From NCBI GenBank assembly GCA_943333015.1, contig CALQRR010000113.1:1-5970 (forward strand): 5,970 nt of DNA, given 5' to 3'. Both the position numbers and the translations under genes were made by a program. This DNA comes from Chitinophaga pinensis. Lineage in GTDB: Bacteria; Bacteroidota; Bacteroidia; M30B66. The notes beneath the pieces are model-generated. The model searched no databases and was not told where the DNA came from. It worked only from the letters and a program-made list of their open reading frames with translations. This document shows, piece by piece, positions 1-5,970 of the stretch (positions are counted from its first letter, which is position 1; each line of letters starts with the position of its first letter).

Positions 1-1409
1 CGCAAATCGGGAGTCAACTTAGCATCAAGGTAGATTTCAGCACTATCAAGTAAAGCCATTTGTCCTTCGCCAAATTTCTCATAGTGTTGTAAATATGCTC
101 TGGCTATACTCACCCGATCTGGTTTAGGGTCATTGATACAACGCAATCCCTTGAACTTCTTACCGGTAACTTCGAGAGGTGCTTCAGGTTTCTTTCGAAT
201 AAAATGATCATGAATCCGAACATGCGGAATATCAATCGAGCCACTCAATGGCATATGACAGCTGATACAGTTATTTTGCTTGATTAGTTGTAATTCAGGC
301 TTCTCTGAACACTTCGGATTGACCTCACCCGTATGACAGGATTTACATTTCTGAATAAAATAGTCATCCCCTGTTTTCTTAACACTCACGTGCGGATTGT
401 GACACGTCACGCAGGTGAGCGCGTTTTTATAAGGCCGAAGTACATCCCGGTTGGCATTCCGTTCTTCCATTACCTGAAAGCACTGACTTTGTTTCAACCG
501 ATCGGCATGCGATGCCATGATAAAAGACTTTTCATCTCCCTCGTATGAGGGCAAATACACCTGCATCACTTCTTTCAATGCCATTCCAGGCTTAAAGTCA
601 AAAAAAGACTTCCCTTCTTTTAGTACAGCATTTCCTTGAAGATGACAACGTTGACACAAATCAAACTGAAGATCTACTGGCAACTTTCCTGGATTTACAA
701 TGGTGTAGTCGATTGCTTTTGAAGTATCGACAAGAATTCCCTGTTGTTTTTCAGCAACGTGAATTTCCCCTGGACCATGGCAACGTTCACAATCAATGCC
801 ACCTGGTAAGCTCAGATACTTGTTCTCTGAACCTTGAAACATTTGAGGATAACCATTGTGACAACTCATACATTCCAGTCCAATCAATCTATCAAACCGC
901 TGACTTTTACCCTTCTCAAATCCAGGAGGCAAATCCCACCTACCCGCTTGCGTGTAATAGGTAAGAGGCGCCTGAAACAAGTAGCCGTTCACCGAAAACA
1001 AATGCGAGTTGGTATGCTGCCCTGAACCAATCACATACTGTATTTTTTGCATGCGCTTATGCACAGTATCCGATCCGTTCAAGCGGTATTCGGTAATGAA
1101 AAGGGAATCTTTAATCCAGGATGGTGTATACCATAGATCAAGTTCCTTATCATAGACGTGATGTTTTTTACTGAAATCAGCGGCGCTTTTTGATCGCGTT
1201 GCAGAACCAAACGATTTCCCCATGCCCGTTTCTGAGAAGGAAGCATGAATTCCGGTATGACATTGCTTGCACGTTTCCATGCCTACATACCCCACAGTAT
1301 CATTCAGATTCAGATACGTTAATGGAGCAGAGGCCTTTTCCGAGGAGGAGCAATAAAACGAGAAACAAGCGAATGCGATAATACCGCATATTGCCAGAAA
1401 GGATTTCAC
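1..1409 (-). CDS. Multihaem (7 x CXXCH) c-type cytochrome, lipoprotein-like, 3' end cut by window
   Basis: Translating the minus strand from the GTG at 1409 gives 469 codons with no stop, so the C-terminus lies beyond the left edge. Residues 1-28 look like a lipoprotein or Sec leader: VKSF, a hydrophobic stretch, then Cys15 (AFAC) and Cys20 (followed by SSSEK). Either Cys could be lipidated; neither lipobox is ideal. Seven CXXCH haem c sites follow: CKQCH 47-51, CMSCH 180-184, CERCH 207-211, CQRCH 252-256, CVTCH 333-337, CKSCH 355-359 and CISCH 381-385. Several His outside these motifs (HH in SKKHH, GQHTNSH, ASHAD, PHVRIHDH) could be distal ligands. After the last haem, residues from about 430 (SIARAYLQHYEKFG...) resemble the start of a TPR region. 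The overall plan matches the cytochrome c554-like multihaem proteins with C-terminal TPRs common in Bacteroidota, whose function is largely unknown; a periplasmic or cell-surface electron-transfer role is inferred. GTG was chosen because no in-frame ATG lies between it and the upstream in-frame TGA and because it opens directly into the leader. The gene lies 51 nt after the acetyltransferase stop. Confidence 0.93.
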   Translation of the reverse strand, partial: MKSFLAICGIIAFACFSFYCSSSEKASAPLTYLNLNDTVGYVGMETCKQCHTGIHASFSETGMGKSFGSATRSKSAADFSKKHHVYDKELDLWYTPSWIKDSLFITEYRLNGSDTVHKRMQKIQYVIGSGQHTNSHLFSVNGYLFQAPLTYYTQAGRWDLPPGFEKGKSQRFDRLIGLECMSCHNGYPQMFQGSENKYLSLPGGIDCERCHGPGEIHVAEKQQGILVDTSKAIDYTIVNPGKLPVDLQFDLCQRCHLQGNAVLKEGKSFFDFKPGMALKEVMQVYLPSYEGDEKSFIMASHADRLKQSQCFQVMEERNANRDVLRPYKNALTCVTCHNPHVSVKKTGDDYFIQKCKSCHTGEVNPKCSEKPELQLIKQNNCISCHMPLSGSIDIPHVRIHDHFIRKKPEAPLEVTGKKFKGLRCINDPKPDRVSIARAYLQHYEKFGEGQMALLDSAEIYLDAKLTPDL

Positions 1410-1427
1410 AGGGTACTTCTTTGAAAA

Positions 1428-1435
1428 CAAAAATA
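1428..1435 (-). promoter_or_regulatory. Possible Bacteroidota -7 box (TAnnTTTG) before the cytochrome gene
   Basis: The minus strand reads TATTTTTG here, an exact match to the TAnnTTTG -7 consensus of Bacteroidota sigma-ABfr promoters. Its distance would put transcription start about 12 nt upstream of the GTG at 1409. I could not find a matching -33 TTG element at the usual spacing, and short T-rich matches arise easily in AT-rich DNA, so this is only a candidate. It is the only such match I found in the four intergenic gaps of the window. Confidence 0.22.
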
Positions 1436-1460
1436 CCGGTTCATAGGTTGCCTTTTGCAC

Positions 1461-1937
1461 TCATTTCGATTGAATCATCAACGAATAAAGCTGGAATTCA
1501 TCTAATGTCTCCCAAAGTAAAAACCCTGCTTGTTCATACAGCTTGATACTAGCCAGATTGTCGGGCTTGATGTAGGCATATAGCTGCTCAATTTGCAACG
1601 TAGCAGCATGATCAACTAACATTTGCATGGCTTCCAGAGCAATGCCCTTATGCCGCCAATCGGGTAAAATCAAGATGCCTGTATTGGCCGTTTTAAAATC
1701 GGTTGATGCATCTGAGAGATCTATAAATCCCACGCCGGCTCCATCCACATCAATCACATAGCGATATTGACGGTGAATAAAGTAATCATGATTGGAATGG
1801 AGGAAGTCCTTCAATTCACTTTCCGAAGGATGTTCCTGAGTTGTATAGCGTTGATTTTCGGGATTCTGCTCGATCAGTAATAAAAGTTCCAGATCTCCCG
1901 GTTGTAATGGGCGAAGTATCGTATTCCGATTCATCAT
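1461..1937 (-). CDS. GNAT-family N-acetyltransferase (RimJ/RimL-like)
   Basis: A 158-residue protein of normal length for a single GNAT domain, which transfers acetyl from acetyl-CoA to an amine. It begins like the Acetyltransf_3 (RimJ/RimL-type) group with NTILRPLQPGDLELL. The acetyl-CoA-binding motif A is seen at about residues 89-106 (LILPDWRHKGIALEAMQML; the pyrophosphate loop is RHKGIA at 95-100). Motif B follows at 120-139 (YAYIKPDNLASIKLYEQAGF), with the usual Asn127, Ser130, Tyr134 and AGF. The substrate (protein N-terminus, polyamine, antibiotic or small metabolite) cannot be read from the sequence. Two adjacent ATGs, at 1937 and 1934, are both possible starts; an in-frame TTG at 1964 was rejected because it lies inside the terminator hairpin. 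No Shine-Dalgarno is evident. It sits between the signalling genes and the cytochrome gene, 51 nt before the latter, and may be co-transcribed with it; no functional link is shown. Confidence 0.9.
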   Translation of the reverse strand: MMNRNTILRPLQPGDLELLLLIEQNPENQRYTTQEHPSESELKDFLHSNHDYFIHRQYRYVIDVDGAGVGFIDLSDASTDFKTANTGILILPDWRHKGIALEAMQMLVDHAATLQIEQLYAYIKPDNLASIKLYEQAGFLLWETLDEFQLYSLMIQSK

Positions 1938-1942
1938 GAACC

Positions 1943-1990
1943 GAATATAAAACACAATCGCCAATGGATATCCATCGGCGATTGGTTTAC
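1943..1990 (-). terminator. Intrinsic terminator after the hybrid kinase gene
   Basis: Plus positions 1955-1984 form a 30-nt near-perfect palindrome. The outer arms are CAATCGCC and GGCGATTG, and the centre is ATGGAT/ATCCAT. The only non-complementary pair is A1963/C1976. In minus-strand RNA that pair becomes a G-U wobble, whereas in plus-strand RNA it would be A-C, so the hairpin is better on the minus strand. It is followed in the minus direction by TGTTTTATATT (1954-1944), a U-rich tail typical of rho-independent termination. An AAAC on the 5' side (1988-1985) can pair with part of this tail if one base is bulged. It lies 18 nt after the end of the hybrid kinase gene (measured to position 1990) and ends just before the acetyltransferase start. 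Confidence 0.75.
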
Positions 1991-2007
1991 GTTATAAATA
2001 AGTGTTA

Positions 2008-3990
2008 TCAAACATGCACCGGCTTGAGAGCGTGCAGTTTTATTTTATTATACAAATCGGTTTGCTCCAACGGTTTCGTTACAAAATCATTCATGCCCGA
2101 CTCCATTACCTTCTTTTTTGTTTCTGGAAAGGCATCCGCTGTCAAAGCGATTATCGGAATCTCCGGATTTCGAAGTCTGTTAGTTTTATCGCGGATGAAA
2201 CTTGTTGCTTCATATCCACTCATCACTGGCATTTGAAGATCCATCAACACAAGAGCATAATCAGTATCCTTCAGCATATCAACAGCTTCAAGGCCATTGT
2301 TGGCAAAGTCCACTTTAATGTTCCATAATTCGAGCACCTGATGGGCAACAAATTGGTTCATGATATTATCTTCAACGAGCAAAACAGACATTCCTTTAAA
2401 ATCCCGTTTTTCGAGTAATTCATTCGTTGCATCTTCTATGATGCTATTTTCTTCGCTGACACCTTTCTTGAAAGTCAAACGTACAGTAAATGTTGTGCCT
2501 TTGCCCATTTCGGAGTCCAGAGTAATTTCTCCCTGTTGCATTGTTACCAGCTGGCGCGTGATGGCCAATCCAAGTCCAGTTCCGCCAAAGCGACGGGTAA
2601 TATCGGTATACGCTTGTGTATAGCTTTCGAAAACAGATGCGAGTTTGTCTTTCGGAATTCCAATACCTGTATCGATCACATCAAAACGCAATGCTGCAGA
2701 ATCTTCACTTTCTTCAACCAAATCAACCAATAAGGAAACAGTTCCGTCTTTGGTAAACTTCACGGCATTACTCAAAAGGTTGAGTAAGATCTGATTCAAT
2801 CGAAAAGGATCCCCCACAAGAAAATGAGGAACGCGATCACTCACATTAAATTTAAGATCAATTCCTTTTTCTTCTGCCTTGAAGATGAACGTTTTCTTGA
2901 TCTCCTGTATCTTACCAACAATATCAAAATTCACTTCTTCGAATTCGATTTTACCGGATTCGATTTTTGAAAAATCAAGAATATCATTGATAATCACCAA
3001 CAGATTGTCGGCAGAATACTTGATCGACTTTAAATTTTCAAGTTGTTTAGGCGTTAATTCCTCTTTTAAAAGCAATTCAGAAAGCCCGATAATGGCGTTC
3101 ATTGGCGTTCTGATTTCGTGGCTCATGTTACTGAGAAACTCACTCTTCGCCTTAGCTGTTCGTTCTGCTTCAAATTTGGCTTCCAGAATTTCGCGTTCCG
3201 CTTTTTTACGTTCTGTAATATCCTGACCATAAATAGCAACTCCTCTAACTTTACCGAAATCATCCACAATGGGATTAAAATTCAGATCATAGTAGTTGGA
3301 GCATTGTTCCGGATCGCCAAATTCTTCGGTGATATTTATATGCTCTCCTACCAGTGCCTTTTGAAAGCAACCTAAAAGGATCGCCTTGTCTCTCATACGT
3401 GAAATATCATCCTGAAGCGGTTGACCCAGTTCAGGGAAATTTCCATATAAATTGACAATTGTCTTTTTAAAAGTTGTGTTAAAAGCCGTGTAACGGAGTT
3501 CGTTATCGACCGAAAAAATCATTGCTCTCGTACTCTCTAGAATGGTGTTGAGCTTATTGTTATTCTCCTTTAATGCACGTTCAGCCTGAGTTTTCTGAAT
3601 CTGAATTTCGTTCAATCGTAAACCAGCACGAATCACTTTAGCGATGCTCTCAGCATTCACTTCATCTTTCGGGAAGTAATCGAACGCACCAGCTTTCATC
3701 ATTTCTACGGCAATCTTTTCATCACCCTGTGAAGTCATGACTGCAATTGGAGCCATAACGCCCAGCTCTTTCATGCGTTTTAGAAGCATCAAACCATCCA
3801 CTCCTGGAAGTTGATAATCAAGAAAGACACAGTCATATTCAACCTGAGTGATCTCCTCCAGCGCCTCAGATGCATTTTTACAATGCTTCAACGAGTAATT
3901 GATACCTGATTTTCTGAGGGCGCGCTCAAACGACATTGCGTCGATCTCATCGTCGTCAACCAGAAAAATGCGTGTAATAGATTCAGACAT
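2008..3990 (-). CDS. Hybrid histidine kinase with receivers at both ends (REC-PAS-HisKA-HATPase-REC)
   Basis: A 660-residue cytosolic signalling protein with no signal peptide or membrane helix. Domains in order: receiver 1 at about 6-125 (acidic pocket D12/D13, phospho-acceptor D58 in [10 protein letters not shown]86, K108); a PAS/PAC domain at about 143-259 ending in [11 protein letters not shown]; a short charged, probably coiled-coil linker; HisKA at about 283-350 with the H-box [14 protein letters not shown] and phospho-His291; HATPase_c at about 390-507 with N-box N404/N408, G1 DTGIGI at 440-445 and G2 GGTGLGL at 469-475; receiver 2 at about 534-655 (E540/D541, phospho-acceptor D584 in [10 protein letters not shown]617, K639). 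All catalytic residues are present, so autophosphorylation and transfer to D584 are expected. Receiver 1 would let another kinase control it. The start is the ATG at 3990; the next residues lead directly into the first beta-strand ([11 protein letters not shown]). No Shine-Dalgarno is visible. The 94-nt gap from the stand-alone receiver gene shows no clear promoter or terminator. The PAS ligand is unknown. Confidence 0.95.
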   Translation of the reverse strand: MSESITRIFLVDDDEIDAMSFERALRKSGINYSLKHCKNASEALEEITQVEYDCVFLDYQLPGVDGLMLLKRMKELGVMAPIAVMTSQGDEKIAVEMMKAGAFDYFPKDEVNAESIAKVIRAGLRLNEIQIQKTQAERALKENNNKLNTILESTRAMIFSVDNELRYTAFNTTFKKTIVNLYGNFPELGQPLQDDISRMRDKAILLGCFQKALVGEHINITEEFGDPEQCSNYYDLNFNPIVDDFGKVRGVAIYGQDITERKKAEREILEAKFEAERTAKAKSEFLSNMSHEIRTPMNAIIGLSELLLKEELTPKQLENLKSIKYSADNLLVIINDILDFSKIESGKIEFEEVNFDIVGKIQEIKKTFIFKAEEKGIDLKFNVSDRVPHFLVGDPFRLNQILLNLLSNAVKFTKDGTVSLLVDLVEESEDSAALRFDVIDTGIGIPKDKLASVFESYTQAYTDITRRFGGTGLGLAITRQLVTMQQGEITLDSEMGKGTTFTVRLTFKKGVSEENSIIEDATNELLEKRDFKGMSVLLVEDNIMNQFVAHQVLELWNIKVDFANNGLEAVDMLKDTDYALVLMDLQMPVMSGYEATSFIRDKTNRLRNPEIPIIALTADAFPETKKKVMESGMNDFVTKPLEQTDLYNKIKLHALKPVHV

Positions 3991-4084
3991 TGTGTTGGGT
4001 GAATTTTGTTGCAGTATTATTTCTCTTCAGAATCATCCTATAAGATGTGGCACCTATACGCGGGTAAAGAGTAATGGTTGCGTT

Positions 4085-4513
4085 TTAAATAGGATATTCA
4101 CACAACGTCCAATAGTTTTTCAAGATAGAAACGGCACTTACAAAGCTTTCCATCGACAATGGCTTGAGAATATATCCGGCCACATTCAAATTGTATGCAT
4201 CCACTTTGTCTTTGTCTTCATTGGAGGTTGTCATGATAAAGACACTGATATTTTTCAGATGATCGTCTTTTCGAAGTTCATGCAGAAATTCGATTCCTCC
4301 CATCCTAGGCATATTCAAATCAAGCAGGATAATCCGTGGAAGTGGTATCGGTTCATTTCCGTTACTCCCTCTTAACAATTGAAGCGCTTCAATTCCATTT
4401 CCAGCATGATACATGGGATTGGTCAGGTTGTTTTTTTGGAATGCGCGTTTAACGTTCATTACATCTACCTCATCATCTTCAATCAGAAGTATGTTTATTG
4501 TTTTTTCAGCCAT
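4085..4513 (-). CDS. Stand-alone response regulator receiver (CheY/Rcp1-like)
   Basis: A 142-residue protein made of one receiver domain and no output domain. Key residues are the acidic pair D13/D14 in LLIEDDEVDV, the phospho-acceptor D65 in ILLDLNMPRMGG, T95/T96 in IMTTSNED, and K117-P118 in YILKPLS. The EDDEVD N-terminus, the LDLNMPRMGG loop and the MTTS segment are typical of the Rcp1-like group, which in cyanobacteria are partners of phytochrome kinases and in Bacteroidota are often encoded beside PAS kinases. The gene lies 58 nt after the end of a PAS kinase whose HisKA domain is of the phytochrome-like type, so that kinase is the likely phosphodonor (inference from adjacency and family pairing). 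The start is the ATG at 4513, which leads immediately into the first beta-strand. No Shine-Dalgarno is seen (ACTCCTACTAAA precedes the start). It probably acts as a phosphate shuttle or a protein-binding switch. Confidence 0.94.
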   Translation of the reverse strand: MAEKTINILLIEDDEVDVMNVKRAFQKNNLTNPMYHAGNGIEALQLLRGSNGNEPIPLPRIILLDLNMPRMGGIEFLHELRKDDHLKNISVFIMTTSNEDKDKVDAYNLNVAGYILKPLSMESFVSAVSILKNYWTLCEYPI

Positions 4514-4571
4514 TTTAGTAGGAGTTGAGTGGGTGTTTTAATGTTGTTTTTCATTGCCCTTTCGGGACGAT

Positions 4572-5970
4572 TTAGTCTATTTGGACAATCGCTTTAGGTA
4601 ACGTAAAGTAAAATGTCGATCCCTGATCAAGTTCACTTTCTAACCAGACACTTCCGCCTTTTTCTTCAACAATCTTCTTTACGATTGCCAATCCCACTCC
4701 TGTACTTTCAACAGTATCACGGGCTTGTAATGTTTGGAAGATTGCAAACACCTTTTCGTGAAACTGTGCTTCAATTCCGGGACCGTTATCTTGAACATAA
4801 AAACAATGCACGATTCCTCGGTCTTCGTAACCGACTTTCAGCGTCGGATTGGGGTTGTTGTTGTATTTGATGGCGTTACTGATAAAGTTTGAAAAAATCT
4901 GTTCAATTGCGACTTTCTCACCCTCGATCACTGGTAAATCTTCCTGGATCTGAATGGTGAAATTTTCAGGGGGTGATAAATTAGCAACCACATCTGCAAT
5001 AAATGCATTCATCGGAATTGAAATAGTTTCCGCTTTCACTCTGCCAGCTCTGGAGTATTGTAAAATACCGTTGATGAGCGCTTCCATGCGATGAATCCTT
5101 CCTCGAAGCATGTCAAAATTTTTCTGAGAATCCGGCTCAAATTTATCATGCAGATCTTCTTCAATCCAAATAGATAAATTATTGATAGCACGTAAAGGAG
5201 CTTTCAGATCGTGCGAGACGATGTACGCAAATTGATCTAATTCTTTATTAATCTTCTCCAATGAACTGGCATATTCTTTCAGTTGAAGCTCACTGGAAAC
5301 ACGTTCAGTAACATCACGAGAATTAATCACCAATCCTGAAATTACAGGCAAACTTGATAAGTCATTTCCAATAGCTTCGAGATACGTCCATTTGCCATTT
5401 TTCTGAAGAAAGCGAAAAACAACGGGGGCTGGCGGAGCATCCGAACTACGCAGTTCTGAAACGGAACCAAGCACAATCTCAATATCTTCCGGATGAATAA
5501 AATCAAATGCATTTTTACCGATGATTTCCTCCGGCTGATATCCGAACATCCGATAAAAACTCGGACTCTCATATCGAACAATTCCATCCACTTCAAGGAT
5601 GGATATAATATCTGACGAATTCTGAACAAGCGAACGAAAACGCTCTTCACTCTCCTCCAAAGCAATCTTGATGCTTCTTTGCTGTGTTACATCATTGATA
5701 ATCCCCTGATGAAAAAGCACATTCCCAGACGAATCTGTTTCGATCACGGTTTGATCTTCCACCCAACGAACTTCTCCAGAACTGGTTAATATCCGGTATT
5801 CCTGATTATAACTGATTATTCCTTCAGCATTGAATGTTGCCACCTCGGTTTTTATCCGTTGCAAATCATCCGGATGAATGATGTTGGAATATAAAATACG
5901 TTTCGCAATAAAATCTTCTTCCGAATATCCGAATTGAATGATATTACTCGACACGTATTCAACAGGCCAA
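4572..5970 (-). CDS. PAS-PAS sensor histidine kinase, 5' end cut by window
   Basis: The frame is open to the right edge: upstream of the GTG at 5954 it continues WPVEY, and WPVEYVS...GYSEEDF is the beginning of a PAS domain, so the true start lies outside the window. Numbering from the Trp codon at 5969, the visible 465 residues hold PAS/PAC 1 at about 1-98 (IIHPDD, then GEVRWVEDQT and INDVTQQR), PAS/PAC 2 at about 104-223 (FRSLVQNSSDIISI, FIHPED, RDVTERV), a coiled-coil-like linker, HisKA at about 243-310 with phospho-His253 in YIVSHDLKAPLRAI, and HATPase_c at about 350-459 with N-box N361/N365, G1 DNGPGI at 394-399 and G2 TGVGLAI at 423-429. The HisKA sequence ELDQFAYIVSHDLKAPLRA is the type found in phytochrome-like and light/redox PAS kinases. 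No receiver and no membrane helix occur in the visible part, so transfer is presumably to the separate receiver encoded 58 nt downstream. The sensed signal is unknown, and more PAS, GAF or membrane domains may lie upstream. Confidence 0.95.
   Translation of the reverse strand, partial: WPVEYVSSNIIQFGYSEEDFIAKRILYSNIIHPDDLQRIKTEVATFNAEGIISYNQEYRILTSSGEVRWVEDQTVIETDSSGNVLFHQGIINDVTQQRSIKIALEESEERFRSLVQNSSDIISILEVDGIVRYESPSFYRMFGYQPEEIIGKNAFDFIHPEDIEIVLGSVSELRSSDAPPAPVVFRFLQKNGKWTYLEAIGNDLSSLPVISGLVINSRDVTERVSSELQLKEYASSLEKINKELDQFAYIVSHDLKAPLRAINNLSIWIEEDLHDKFEPDSQKNFDMLRGRIHRMEALINGILQYSRAGRVKAETISIPMNAFIADVVANLSPPENFTIQIQEDLPVIEGEKVAIEQIFSNFISNAIKYNNNPNPTLKVGYEDRGIVHCFYVQDNGPGIEAQFHEKVFAIFQTLQARDTVESTGVGLAIVKKIVEEKGGSVWLESELDQGSTFYFTLPKAIVQID

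Noticed and set aside
333..1381. Several plus-strand reading frames of 63-83 codons opposite the cytochrome gene
   Set aside because: They are antisense to a clear multihaem cytochrome, show no recognisable domain, and overlap one another.
1..1409. The repeated CXXCH-encoding segments as a DNA repeat or CRISPR-like array
   Set aside because: Spacing is irregular and similarity is limited to the haem-binding codons, so this is protein-level motif repetition.
1938..1964. TTG at 1964 as the start of the acetyltransferase (nine extra residues)
   Set aside because: The TTG lies inside the terminator hairpin arm, the added residues are not part of the GNAT fold, and two ATGs at 1937 and 1934 lead directly into the family N-terminus.
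3991..4084. Two TATAGG copies in the gap before the hybrid kinase as an operator or promoter
   Set aside because: Only six identical bases, with no matching -7/-33 elements; expected by chance in AT-rich DNA.
1964..4375. Plus-strand reading frames of 65-158 codons opposite the hybrid kinase and receiver genes, including one spanning 3899-4375
   Set aside because: They run antisense to strongly conserved REC/HK domains, have no family features, and one crosses a gene boundary; they are shadows of the minus-strand genes.
4514..4571. Small CCC-GAAA-GGG hairpin after the PAS kinase stop as a terminator
   Set aside because: Only three base pairs with a four-base loop and no T-tract downstream on the minus strand; too weak to terminate.
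5342..5665. A second minus-strand frame of 107 codons within the PAS kinase
   Set aside because: It is fully inside the kinase gene in another frame, and the kinase frame encodes the conserved PAS 2 domain there.
1..5970. tRNA, rRNA, insertion sequence, integrase, toxin-antitoxin or phage-defence genes
   Set aside because: I read both strands and found no cloverleaf, rRNA-like stretch, transposase motif, terminal inverted repeat or defence-type domain.

Overview
The window is one end-to-end minus-strand gene cluster, read here from right to left, with no convincing gene on the plus strand. The protein families and signals point to the Bacteroidota, most likely a Cytophagales-type environmental bacterium. 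Reasons: cytosolic PAS/histidine kinase/receiver proteins of a style common in that phylum, a TPR-type multihaem cytochrome c with a lipoprotein-like leader, AT-leaning composition, and no clear Shine-Dalgarno upstream of any start. This placement is inference from family style and was not tested by a database search.

Layout in transcription order. (1) 5970-4572: the C-terminal part of a PAS-PAS-HisKA-HATPase histidine kinase. Its 5' end lies outside the window, because the reading frame is open to the edge and the first visible residues (WPVEYVS) already belong to a PAS domain. (2) 4513-4085: a stand-alone CheY/Rcp1-like receiver protein. (3) 3990-2008: a 660-residue hybrid kinase with a receiver at each end (REC-PAS-HisKA-HATPase-REC). 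(4) 1990-1943: a strong hairpin plus U-tract, read as the intrinsic terminator of the signalling genes. (5) 1937-1461: a GNAT-family N-acetyltransferase. (6) 1409-1: the N-terminal 469 residues of a seven-haem (CXXCH x7) lipoprotein-like cytochrome c, which starts at GTG and runs off the left edge.

The three signalling genes have the parts of a cytosolic phosphorelay. The first kinase has no receiver in the visible part, the single receiver lies just downstream, and the hybrid kinase begins with a receiver that resembles the single one. A plausible flow is kinase to stand-alone receiver and/or to the N-terminal receiver of the hybrid. No DNA-binding output domain is present, so the output would be protein-protein or phosphotransfer to proteins encoded elsewhere. 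The terminator suggests that the acetyltransferase and the cytochrome are a separate unit or depend on read-through, so a functional link between signalling and cytochrome is not shown.

I see no CRISPR array, tRNA, rRNA, insertion sequence or phage gene. All parts belong to known families, and I found no strong case for a wholly undescribed system. The most useful second looks are the double-receiver hybrid kinase with its matching stand-alone receiver, the heptahaem cytochrome, and the terminator that nearly abuts the acetyltransferase start.
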